The notes under the pieces: model-generated
Databases searched by the model: none
What the model saw: only the letters and a program-made list of their open reading frames with translations
Told to the model about the DNA's origin: nothing
In this document: positions 11,949 through 22,542 of the stretch, in pieces
How the letters are laid out: each line of letters begins with the position of its first letter
Position numbering within the stretch: position 1 is the stretch's first letter
Translations under genes and position numbers: made by a program
DNA from: Theobroma cacao
Lineage: Eukaryota; Streptophyta; Magnoliopsida; Malvales; Malvaceae
NCBI RefSeq assembly: GCF_000208745.1
Contig: NC_030858.1
Coordinates: forward strand, 17,405,694-17,469,693
DNA length: 64,000 nucleotides
Direction of reading: 5' to 3'

Positions 11949-12744
11949 AATATCATTACACAACAATGTATTCATATATATATATATCAACACAATGTGG
12001 TAGTGCATGAATCAATAATAGTCACATGTCACAACATGAAGAAATACTTGTTTTTATGAAAAGCTTGTTCATAAGGCACTTGTTTTTATGAAAAGCTGGA
12101 TAATCCATTCAAATGTTTGACAAATACATTATATCTCCAAAACAAGTTTTGAAATGCAAGTCCACTCATCGGTATTAGGAGTAGAAATACTCCTATTTTC
12201 AATCTGCGGGTACAGTCCTTTACCCGTATCTAATGGCTCACCACCTAACCATAATCCATGACACATATTCCAATTAAATTATGTCTAACAGCCATAAGCT
12301 ATTTCGGGCTCGATATATATATGATATGAAATGAAAAATGCACGGGTAGCCATCTAGACTTAGTATTTGCCTAAGTCGATTTTTCATCCAATAAATTGGC
12401 CAATGCGTCCAATTTCACTCCAACTTGCTCCATTTCTTTTCCAATCCCTCAATTCACCAAGCACAAACTAATTAACACACAATTAGGCAAAATTTATCTT
12501 CATTTTTCTTCTTGGAACTTTGGCCAACAATGGTACACTAACTCTGTGATTTTTCCTACTTAATTTTCTCACCATTATTCATTAATTCCTACACCAAAAA
12601 CTATTATTTCTTAATCAAATCACCTAGAATAACATCCCATTCTTCCTCATTATTCACTTAGAGAATTCGGCTATTGATGGGCACCAAACCTTTGGTGGTT
12701 TTCTTCACTTGTTTTCATGCTACACATCATTAATCACCTAAAAA

Positions 12745-13055
12745 NNNNNNNNNNNNNNNNNNNNNNNNNNNNNNNNNNNNNNNNNNNNNNNNNNNNNNNN
12801 NNNNNNNNNNNNNNNNNNNNNNNNNNNNNNNNNNNNNNNNNNNNNNNNNNNNNNNNNNNNNNNNNNNNNNNNNNNNNNNNNNNNNNNNNNNNNNNNNNNN
12901 NNNNNNNNNNNNNNNNNNNNNNNNNNNNNNNNNNNNNNNNNNNNNNNNNNNNNNNNNNNNNNNNNNNNNNNNNNNNNNNNNNNNNNNNNNNNNNNNNNNN
13001 NNNNNNNNNNNNNNNNNNNNNNNNNNNNNNNNNNNNNNNNNNNNNNNNNNNNNNN
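12745..13055. other. Assembly gap (311 N)
   Basis: Run of N inside the solo LTR. Immediately to its right is a 164-bp tandem duplication. Confidence 1.
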
Positions 13056-13383
13056 GAGACTAAGAGAGTTTTAAATAGATTTTACAAGGAAATTCTAGAA
13101 TGATCCAAGCTTGACACATGGCATGTTTCCATTGGTCCATGTGTAATACTTATCCATTAAGCAATCTCTCTCCACCACATAAAATGTTTCAATTATCCAC
13201 AATGTAAAATGTTAATGGCGAGACTAAGAGAGTTTTAAATAGATTTTACAAGGAAATTCTAGAATGATCCAAGCTTGACACATGGCATGTTTCCATTGGT
13301 CCATGTGTAATACTTATCCATTAAGCAATCTCTCTCCACCACATAAAATGTTTCAATTATCTACAATGTAAACTATTAATGGC
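13056..13383. repeat. 164-bp tandem duplication beside gap
   Basis: Copies start at 13056 and 13220 ('gagactaagagagttttaaa') and are almost identical over the whole unit. They abut the N run, so either a genuine short tandem repeat or a mis-joined gap edge. Confidence 0.85.
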
Positions 13384-13679
13384 TGAAATCCATGGGCATG
13401 ACAAGTGTTAGTTGGTGTAAAATTCCAAAATTCCAACTTTGCCCCCGTAAACTCGTAAAATTATCGTTTTGCCCTTAGAACATGAAAATCATCAAAAATT
13501 TTATTTCCTTGTCATTTCACCCATATTTTCATCATTCATTTATGCTTTAGGCCCACTTAAGCCATAATATTGTTTAAAACTTACTTTTATGGGCTTATTG
13601 AGAAAATGATGAAATTACCCTTAATTAGGGGTATCGCGTATATTTCTATCTACGAGTCTATAAAGGTCAAGGTCTCACA

Positions 13680-14855
13680 CTTAGGTTCGAGTTTGTCTCT
13701 TAGTTGTTTAGGAATGTGTTGATAGCATAGGCAATCAAAAACTCTCAGATGATCCACTGATGGTTTAATACCGTACCATGCCTCATGGGGAGTCATTCTT
13801 TGAGTAAAACGATTAGGCAAAATATTAAGAAGATAGGTTACTGTATTTACTGCTTGTACCTAGAATCTTTTGGGATGATTCTTTTCATAGAGAAAACACC
13901 TTGACATTTCCAGTATAGTTTGATTCTTTTTCTCATTGACTCCATTTTATTGAGGGCAATAAGGAGCAGTGAAATGATGAAGAATATCTTCTTTGTCCAA
14001 GTATTGAGTGAACCCAAACGATGAGTATTCACCACCATTATCAGATCTCAACACCTTAATCTTCTTCTTTGTTTCAACTTCAACTTGAGCTTCAAACTTC
14101 AAGAAGTAGCCAAACACTTTTGATTTCTCCTTCATGAAGTAAATCCAACAGAACCTGGTGAAGTCATCAATGAAAATAAGGTAGTACCTACTTCTATTTA
14201 CGGAAGCTTCACTCAAAGAGCCCTCTACATCTATATGTACCAATCTTAGCTTGTCACTAGCTCTGCTTAAACTAGTTGAAGCGTATGGTCTTCGAATAAT
14301 TTGCCAAATTGGCATGTCTTGCAAATTAGACCACCACTTGAAACCTTGGGAAGGTCATTCACTAAATTTAAAGAACTGAGATGTTTTAAAGAGGCATAAT
14401 TACGGTGGCCTAATCTTTTATGCCAGAGAGTTGCTAAATTTGAATCATACTTAGTAGCCTGCATGCATACATTATTCCAATTCACAGCAAAACAGTTATG
14501 TTTCGTTGGTACATTCATTAAGAAATCACTTGAAGGAGTATAGATGGTGCATGATTTATCTTTGAAAATTAAAATATAATTATCATCTAACATTTAACCC
14601 ACGCAAAGTAAATTTTGGGTTATTTCAGGTGCCAACAAAACCTCATATACATACCTGATTCCTGTTATTGTGCTGACTGCTACTGATCCTGTCCCTACTA
14701 CACAAAGGTACAGCCCCATTGCCAATCTTCACTGTTGAATGATAGTTGGCATCTAATTGAACAAACGGTGACTTTTTGGGGGTCATGTGGTTTGAAACAC
14801 CACTATCAATCAACCATTGTTTTGCATCAGAGGTACTTGAATCGCTACCTACCAT
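13680..14855 (-). pseudogene. Copia protease and integrase, degenerate
   Basis: Minus-strand blocks: 14643-14855 with the protease motif '[18 protein letters not shown]'; 14267-14593 with the integrase zinc-binding start 'LWHKRLGHRNYASLKHL' and 'CKTCQFGK'; 13947-14324 with core residues in 'LVHIDVEG', 'DDFTRFCWIYFM' and 'LRSDNGGEYSS'. The frame then shifts and ends near 13690 with 'IPKQLRDKLEPK', where the solo LTR cuts in. Several stops. Confidence 0.88.
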
Positions 14856-15796
14856 AAATAGGCATTTTTCAACAATCTCAACCTTTTTTGCAGTCTGACC
14901 GTGTTTCTCTTTGTTCTCAGTTTGCTTATTCTTGCAAACTCTCTCAACATGACCTTGTTGATTACAAGCCCTACATGTGACATTGGGTCTAAACCAACAA
15001 CTAGATTCTACATGTCTTTTTTTCTTGAAATGAAAGCAAGGTACATTTATGTTCCTCCCATATTACTATTTGCCTACTAATAAAGTTCTCTTTCCTTCGT
15101 TGCCTTCTTTATAGATGACTCACCATGGGTCTTACCCTTCATTTTAGCAATCAATGCATGCTTAACATTCTCATCATTTCTAATTACTCTCCTATTCTTA
15201 GTTACCTGTAATGCATTAATAAGTTCTGTCAATGTTATCTTGGAAAGATCCTTAGCTTCTTGTAATGAAGATATCTTGGATTCAAACTGTTTAGGCTAGC
15301 TTATAAGCACCTTCTCCACCACACGATCCTCTAGAAATTTGCCTCCCAAAATTATAACTTAGTTTACAATCCTCTCCACCTTGTTTTTATAGTCCTTCAC
15401 ACTGTCAGTATCTTTCATTTTGAGAGCCTCAAGCTCTTGTATCAGTTTCATCACCTATTGATGTCGAGTATGACCAGAACATTAGAATGCAACTTTAAGT
15501 TTTTCCTAAGTTTCTCTTGCTGGCTTGCATGCCATGATCCTTAAGAATATGGGTTCAGTGACTGATCCATGAATGAATGACAGTGCCCTATACCTCTTTG
15601 CAATTTCTTCACTGTATTGCTTAATTTGAGTAGCACTTACATTATTCCTCTAGCGAGGGACTTCAGTTTTGGACTCAATCACATCCCAAAGGTCATAGCC
15701 TCTTAGATAGGCTTCCATTTTTACAGACCATGAGGGATAATTATCATTATTAAACGGAGGAGAAGCTAGATGGCTTGTTGTCGTGGTGGTGGCCAT
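14856..15796 (-). pseudogene. Copia gag, degenerate
   Basis: A minus-strand ATG at 15794-15796 opens 'MATTTTTSHLASPPFNNDNY' followed by a 'WSVKMEAYLRGYDLWDVIE' step, a typical copia gag start. A stop follows soon after, and further downstream pieces are in shifted frames. A zinc-knuckle-like Cys-rich stretch lies near 14940-15010. Confidence 0.75.
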
Positions 15797-15907
15797 TTAA
15801 TTTTCAAGTAACTTGCTGAGGCTTTTTAAGGCTATTAAACTCAGAAGGGCAAACTTATTTGGACTTAACCACAGTCCTTCAAGACATCAAAGGGTGCTCT
15901 AATACCA

Positions 15908-16205
15908 TGTTAACAACAAGGGAAATAGAATAGAGGTGAACAGAGTTACTTTGTTATTAACGAATAAGGCCTTATATTCAGATTGATCAGAACAACACAT
16001 ATATATATCAAGTGATACAACACTAATTAAACACTAACACTTGTTCTTGATCCATTAACAAGTGTAAAATATTTAACAAGACCACTTCATGCAGCTTAAC
16101 AAGTAAAGTCATAGAGTTTAAGCAAAAGACTCTTATTTTGCACAGAATCCTAGTAGATTACATATGCCTTCATGTCCACGTGGATACAAGCATTACAAGT
16201 TAACA
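15908..16205 (-). repeat. Copia 5' LTR (298 bp)
   Basis: Upstream LTR on the minus strand. The primer-binding site lies just beyond its inner end at about 15892-15907. Confidence 0.9.
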
Positions 16206-16292
16206 ACATCCACCCACCAATTATGCACTTTTGCAAATTAAAATGCGCAAAATTTCTGATGGTGATTGAAAACATCAAATAGAGAACTACAA

Positions 16293-16439
16293 ATCAAGTA
16301 TTGTCCTTTACTTCCCATTTACTGCTAAGATGACAACCAGTATCAAGTGTTGTCTTTTACTTCCCATTTACTGCTAAGATGACAACCAATATCAAGTGTT
16401 GTCTTTTACTTCCCATTTACTGCTAAGATGACAATCGGT
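16293..16439. repeat. 49-bp tandem repeat, three copies
   Basis: Units start at 16293, 16342 and 16391 ('atcaagtgttgtcttttact') with few differences. Lies between the copia LTR and the next CMO exon. Confidence 0.9.
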
Positions 16440-16471
16440 TTACTTACTAGATATCCAATTTTTTCTACAAG

Positions 16472-17075
16472 GATGGACGTATGGGTTAAATGGAGTGCTT
16501 TGTAAGGCAACTAGAATTTCAGGAATACAGGATTGCATTAGAAAGGTATGCTGTTGTGCACTTAATATAATTGTTGCCTTCTTGTTAGTTCAATAGCAAT
16601 ATATTTCCAATTAATGGAATACCTTGGTTGATATATGTTGTAATTGATGGTAAGAATTTGGACTTATACCAATAAAAGTTGCTACTTAGGGACCATTTTT
16701 GCTTCTCAATATGGAAAAAGGAGAGTTTTCGTAAGGATGACATTGGTACTAACAGCTTTGCTAATGAATGGCTTGGTAGTTGCTTAGAAATATTAAGCCT
16801 CAATGGGGTTGATTCCCCACTAGCTTATGTTTATAGACGTGAATACATTATTAAATGTAACTGGAAGGTGTGTCTCAGTTGCTAATGGAAGATTCTTCAA
16901 TTTTGTTTGTCTCGATTGGCATTTTATGAGGACATGTATACATATACACATTCATATATACATATACATATATATTTATATATACACATACATATATACA
17001 TATACATATATATATTTATATATACACATACATATATATATGTATACATGTGTGTATATGTATGTGTGTTTGTAT

Positions 17076-17135
<60 letters not shown>

Positions 17136-17150
17136 NCAGCAGTTAGAGAG

Positions 17151-17207
<57 letters not shown>

Positions 17208-17993
17208 GGATGAGCTTTTTGTTGCTTTAAAAAAGTTATGTCTCTTCAAGCCCATGTTTTGTGTCGCATTCAAGATTAATTTAGTATTTTAAATACCACA
17301 AACAATGATATTTTGTCTTGAACATAACATTCAGCATTCTCCAATGTAATGGTTATAGCGTTGTTGTGCAAGTTTGATGAACATATACACAGATTGCTAG
17401 CAATCTTTTATTTCCTACTTGTAGGTATTCTGTGACAACTACTTTGATGGTGGTTACCATGTACCATACGCGCACAAAGGCCTTACATCTGGTCTTACAC
17501 TTGATTCATATATGACCTCATTATGCCTCTATCTGATTTTTCTTTTTGGACAATTTCTTTTAAGAATTCTATAATGTCACAAGGACATATATGCATACAT
17601 TAGGTTTGATGTGTTTGAATGAGATTTGTTTCAATATCTCTTTTTCACGTTGTGATTTAAATGATTTTCACCTCATTATGTCAATGATTATTGTTTATGA
17701 AACAATTTTATGGAAAAGTTAGCATACAAAAAGGTGGCTCTAAAGAAATGAAAGATGATAGGCTTGGATCAAATGCTTTATATACTTTTATCTATCAAAA
17801 TTTCATTATTAATAGGTCTTTATTACTTCCATCTACATTTTATCCTCACCCTTCTTCTTCCCACTATTTCCAATAAAGTATATTTTTTATGGACTTATAG
17901 GTATGGACCTTGATGGACACCAATCTGGTAATCCCATTAGGACTTAGAATATGACTAGTAGTATTTGACTATTTTCTTGAAGCTTCTCTTAAT
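16472..17993 (+). pseudogene. CMO: CMO middle exons with stops and frameshifts
   Basis: 16472-16545 reads 'GWTYGLNGVLCKATRISGIQ'. 16655-16867 reads 'EFGLIPIKVAT', then TAG (16687-16689) where the family has Trp, then 'GPFLLLNMEK', a one-base insertion, 'NEWLGSC' and 'CNWK'. 17425 onward reads 'VFCDNYFDGGYHVPYAHKGL', which keeps the Asp and His residues of the mononuclear iron site. About 17690-17815 reads 'DDRLGSNALYTFIYQNFIIN', with no clear acceptor and a probable extra base near its start. 17901-17993 reads 'RYGP', then TGA through a missing base, 'MDTNLVIPLGLR', a second TGA, and 'VVFDYFLEASL'. Splice sites at 16867/16868, 17424/17425, 17815/17816 and 17900/17901 are still GT-AG. Confidence 0.88.
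16931..17209. repeat. Microsatellites: (TA/CA)n then (GA)n
   Basis: TA/CA alternation from about 16931 to 17070, then GA repeats to 17209, with one ambiguous base at 17136. Lies within a CMO intron. Confidence 0.95.
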
Positions 17994-19198
17994 GTAATTT
18001 TATTTAGACTTTTGCTAACCTTAAAGTTACTATATTAAGTAATATCTTCTTCCAATGCATTTAATTCATCATATTTTCTATCAATCGTTGCAATTTATAC
18101 AAGAATATTGTTGTAAATAGTATATTAACAAACCTAAAAGATTGCCTTTCGAGTACTCATTAGCAAAATCCTTTTACTTATTCATGCATTTTGTGATATA
18201 ATCATGATCGTACTTATAGAATATCAAACATGCAAAAATGTAATGTAAATAATGGATCATTCTATGCATGTGAATGGTTTCATTTTGTACCTATCAACTA
18301 TATATGTTTTGACATTTACTGTAATTAATCAAAGGATGAATAAATCGTATAAAATGACACAACTTGTCCAAGGCTTGTTTTAAGGATTCTATGTATGTTG
18401 ATAACTCAAGCTGGTCAAAATACATCGAACAAACCTAATTCGAAATGTTTAATTACTGGGCTTGAATAGCAATGTGTGCTTTTAGCTTTCACTCTCGTAA
18501 TCTATAGGACAAAGTAATACCTTGGACCAGATGCAAGAGGTTTGGATTTGCACCGTGTTGCTTTCTTAGCTAAGCATACTCTTGGCAGTTGATGCAGAAC
18601 AAAAAAAGATAACCGCATCAATTTTCCTTGTTGAAGACTTGGAATTTGAGGCTCATGAGTAACTTTTAGAAGGACCAAAAAAGCCTCTCAACCCAAAATT
18701 CTTCTATTGAAACAAAGTTCAGAGTTTCTTTAAGGGTAAATTACAAAAAGGCACCCTGTGGTTTGCAATAAGATAAAATTGTCCCATGAGGTTTGAAATG
18801 TCAATTACCTTGGGGTAATTTGTTAAGCTAACATTTAACACCATTAACTTATTTCCCTTTTTACTTTTTGCTAACTACCTTTAGGCTAAATCCGTTAAAA
18901 TCTATAATTGCTTATAAGAAAATGTTAACAGTGTTAATAATTTCTACCAAAATAAAGCTCAAGGTGGTTGATTGGCAATTTTAAACCTATGAAAGTAATT
19001 TTTTCTTAGCCAAACCTTAGTAATTTTTTTCTTTTTTTTATCCTTTTTAATTTTCATATAACGACTTGTAAAGGAGATCTTAAATACCAAATAAAATCTT
19101 AGAGCTTGAGGCATCTTATTGGATACATGTTGTAGTGTCCATGGTGAGCATGAGAAGACTTGAAGGCACATTTTCTTTGAATGTGCTTTAAGTAAAAG
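17994..19198 (+). other. CMO: CMO intron, left part
   Basis: No gene. A stretch from about 18735 ('caccctgtggtttgcaataa', 'gtcccatgaggtttgaaatg') resembles a widespread low-copy plant interspersed repeat, but I cannot define its ends. Otherwise AT-rich intron. Confidence 0.4.
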
Positions 19199-19587
19199 GA
19201 TTAGGTGCCGGCTTTTCTAAAATTAACTAAATCCTTAGCAATCTAACATATGAGCTCAAATCCTTCAATAAGGAGTTAAACCCATACCTTAGAGGTTGGA
19301 TTGCACAATTCTTAGCTCCAAATTCACTCCAAATAGCCTTAAGAATCCATTTGTGGCTTAGGGTTTCAAATGGTTAAAGAGAGAAAACATAAGTTATCAA
19401 AACTTAGTCCTTAGAAGTGAAAATCCTTACCTTTTGCACTTAGAATACAAGATTTTTTGTTTTACTTCGAAGGTTTTGAAGGCCATGAAATTTGAGAGAA
19501 ATGAGTGGAAAAATGAAGAGTTAGGAGACAAATGAAGAATTTTCAATTTTAAGGCTTTTAAGCCCCGTTTTAGGCTGACTGGGCAGC

Positions 19588-19900
19588 TTAGGATCGACTA
19601 TGGAGTAGTCGATCCTAGACTAGAAACTTTTATTATTCACCCATTTCCCTTTCACAAGATCGATCAAGGAAGGTTTATAGTTGATCTTCCACCAGAATGT
19701 TCGTTTTTATTCAATTTTCCTTCACAAGATCGCCTATGGAGGGTTGTTAGTCGATCCTGGACTAGAGTGTTTGCATTTCTTCCATTTTTTCCTTCCTAGC
19801 ATTGACTATGGAGGGCCTATAGTCGATCTTGGACTAGAAAGCATGACTTCCCCTACTTTTTACTTCACAAGATCGACCCTTTATGCATTAGGATCGACTT
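19588..19900. repeat. GATCGACTAT hairpin-word cassette
   Basis: Five diverged units about 70 bp apart. The best is 'gatcgactatggagtagtcg' plus 'atcc', a hairpin-like word (GATCGACTA ... TAGTCGATC). The matching cassette in the 5' LTR is at 31670-31985. Confidence 0.8.
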
Positions 19901-20392
19901 CTTTGGTCCATATTTGTTAAAATTGTTCCATTTAAAGTCTAAACCCATTCTAAATCTCTTCCACAACCTCATACCATTCATATATGACTCAAATCTTTTA
20001 CTCATATGAGACCTCAACCTCTATAGGCTTGTAACTAAGTATAGATGTAATAATACGAGCCAGGGGTAGTTTCGTCATTTTTTCTAATAAGCTTCCAAAA
20101 GAAATTTTTATGATATTTTAAGGCTTAAATGGGTATAAGACTGCATAAATGATGTGTGTTGATGAAAACACGAAGAAAACTAGAAGTTTCAACAATTTTC
20201 ATAACAGGGGCAAAATGGTCATTTTTCACCTCAGGTTAAAATTTTAAATTTTTATGAACTCGAACATGTCTAGACCATTATGGATCTTGTCCCAGTGTTA
20301 AAAGAGCAAAAAGATTGTATAAAAGATTGGAGGAGAATAAGTTAATTGATGGAGGGGTATTTTTGTAATTTTAAGGGAAATGATAAGATTTG

Positions 20393-20526
20393 CCTATAAA
20401 TATCTTGAATTTCTAGCAGCTTCTAGAGATTTTCCAGCAGCTGGTCTTCTTCTTCTTCACCTATAAATATCTTGAATTTCTAACAGCTTCTAGAGATTTT
20501 TCAGCAGCTGGTCTTCTTCTTCTTCT
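20393..20526 (+). promoter_or_regulatory. Duplicated LTR core promoter (two TATA boxes)
   Basis: A 67-bp unit 'cctataaatatcttgaattt...' followed by a pyrimidine run is present twice, starting at 20393 and 20460. Each copy has TATAAATA about 390-460 bp into the LTR. The related minus-strand copy at 45579-48235 has a single such unit near 47820-47840. The duplication gives this LTR two candidate start sites. Confidence 0.6.
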
Positions 20527-21298
20527 CCTTTCTCATGTTTCTTCAAAACTCCATGGAAGTTTGATTTGAAGCTTGAATGATTTTCTCTCTCTAGCTCTAG
20601 TTTTCACACCTTTGAACCCTTTTGACTAGAACCTTTGAATTCTTTCATCCTCTCACTTCAAAACCCTTGATAAAGCTTATTTCCAAACTTTCTCTCACTA
20701 GTTGGGCATTCTAGAGAGAGAAAAAGAGAATTACTCCATTGATTGGAAGTAATTGGAAGAGAATTTGACTACAAAGGAGCCCTAGGGTAAGTAATGAACT
20801 AAGCTCAATTTTTAGCTGCAGAAAATGGCTAGTAATTGAGATTTATGAGCTGTTTTATTGTTAACTATGTTCATTACTTTTTAGTGATTAAGATAGTGAA
20901 CATAGATAGTCGTTTAATGTGGTAATTGAAAACTAACTAAGAGATAGCTTTTAGAGTTCATAGTGTGTAAATTGATCTATTGTTTATGTTAATGTGATCT
21001 TAGGTTTTAAGGAAGCCCCATCATCTCATTTGGACAATTAGGGGAATTGGAGTCATCTAAAGGCTTTACAATCAATTGATGAGTGGATTGCCTTCAAAAC
21101 TTATTTTGGGAATATAATGTATTTGACAAACGTTTGAATGATTTTATACGATTTTTCGTGAAAATGAATGTCTTGGGAACAAGCTCTTGAGAAATGATTT
21201 AAGTTATGATATGTGGTTATTATGGATTTCTATGTGGTTGCATTATGTTGATATACATATATGCTTGAATATAATCTTGTGTAATTATATTGACTCGA

Positions 21299-21415
21299 CT
21301 ATGTGCGAGTAGGGAGTGCGCATAAGTCGAGGATGACCCGGTTATATGCGAGTAGGGAGTGCGCATACCCGATGATGACCCAGCCATGTGCGAGTAGGGA
21401 GTGCGCATGAGCTGG
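21299..21415. repeat. ~43-bp minisatellite, three copies
   Basis: 'tgcgagtagggagtgcgcat' with a 'gatgacc' spacer, the reverse complement of the unit at 11787-11948. Confidence 0.85.
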
Positions 21416-21630
21416 TGAGGATGATGATGGGTATATGCGTATATATATATACATATGTAAATATGTGTGTTATAGGAAATTGATGGATAATGGTTTATGG
21501 TTGTAATGCATGTGAAACTTGACATGTTAAACCTTGAGAAATTGTTATGTGTTTCATATTGGTTTTGAACATTTCAAGCAGGGTGGTTTTCTTTGGGAGA
21601 AAGGGAAATTTTCATTTGATGCCCTGTATT

Positions 21631-22542
21631 NNNNNNNNNNNNNNNNNNNNNNNNNNNNNNNNNNNNNNNNNNNNNNNNNNNNNNNNNNNNNNNNNNNNNN
21701 NNNNNNNNNNNNNNNNNNNNNNNNNNNNNNNNNNNNNNNNNNNNNNNNNNNNNNNNNNNNNNNNNNNNNNNNNNNNNNNNNNNNNNNNNNNNNNNNNNNN
21801 NNNNNNNNNNNNNNNNNNNNNNNNNNNNNNNNNNNNNNNNNNNNNNNNNNNNNNNNNNNNNNNNNNNNNNNNNNNNNNNNNNNNNNNNNNNNNNNNNNNN
21901 NNNNNNNNNNNNNNNNNNNNNNNNNNNNNNNNNNNNNNNNNNNNNNNNNNNNNNNNNNNNNNNNNNNNNNNNNNNNNNNNNNNNNNNNNNNNNNNNNNNN
22001 NNNNNNNNNNNNNNNNNNNNNNNNNNNNNNNNNNNNNNNNNNNNNNNNNNNNNNNNNNNNNNNNNNNNNNNNNNNNNNNNNNNNNNNNNNNNNNNNNNNN
22101 NNNNNNNNNNNNNNNNNNNNNNNNNNNNNNNNNNNNNNNNNNNNNNNNNNNNNNNNNNNNNNNNNNNNNNNNNNNNNNNNNNNNNNNNNNNNNNNNNNNN
22201 NNNNNNNNNNNNNNNNNNNNNNNNNNNNNNNNNNNNNNNNNNNNNNNNNNNNNNNNNNNNNNNNNNNNNNNNNNNNNNNNNNNNNNNNNNNNNNNNNNNN
22301 NNNNNNNNNNNNNNNNNNNNNNNNNNNNNNNNNNNNNNNNNNNNNNNNNNNNNNNNNNNNNNNNNNNNNNNNNNNNNNNNNNNNNNNNNNNNNNNNNNNN
22401 NNNNNNNNNNNNNNNNNNNNNNNNNNNNNNNNNNNNNNNNNNNNNNNNNNNNNNNNNNNNNNNNNNNNNNNNNNNNNNNNNNNNNNNNNNNNNNNNNNNN
22501 NNNNNNNNNNNNNNNNNNNNNNNNNNNNNNNNNNNNNNNNNN
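21631..22542. other. Assembly gap (912 N)
   Basis: Run of N inside the solo LTR. By comparison with the two sister copies it would hold the TCGCTGCAGCGA word cassette. Long readings across it are artefacts. Confidence 1.

Larger units (their letters stand above)
10837..13679 (-). mobile_element. Solo LTR, Ty3 chromovirus-like, nested in copia integrase
   Basis: Plus-strand ends are TGTCACGACC and GGTCTCACA. It is flanked by a perfect target duplication CTTAG (10832-10836 and 13680-13684). On both sides the copia integrase reading frame matches up once the insert is removed. About 2.84 kb long, counting 311 N. Two related copies are at 20005-22778 (opposite strand) and 45579-48235. On the minus strand the start TGTGAGACCTTGACC is the usual start of long LTRs of the Tekay/Del type. 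No internal region or primer site, hence solo. Confidence 0.9.
8671..16205 (-). mobile_element. Ty1/copia LTR retrotransposon, old, minus strand
   Basis: Two LTRs (8671-8991 and 15908-16205) share the ends TGTTAAC...GTTAACA and are clearly diverged. They are flanked by ACATT (8666-8670) and ACATC (16206-16210), a decayed 5-bp target duplication. On the minus strand a primer-binding site (TGGTATTAGAGCACC) directly follows the upstream LTR, and a purine tract (AAGGGAGAA) precedes the downstream one. Domains in order are gag, zinc knuckle, protease, integrase, reverse transcriptase and RNase H, which is the copia order. All are broken by stops and shifts. The element sits in a CMO intron and is interrupted at 10837-13679 by a later solo LTR. 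Confidence 0.93.

Noticed and set aside
11659..12059. His- and Ser-rich open frames
   Set aside because: They are translations of CAT-rich and 43-bp minisatellites inside a solo LTR, with no gene features.
16827..17292. Arg/Glu- and Ser/Leu-rich open frames
   Set aside because: Products of GA and TA/CA microsatellites within a CMO intron.
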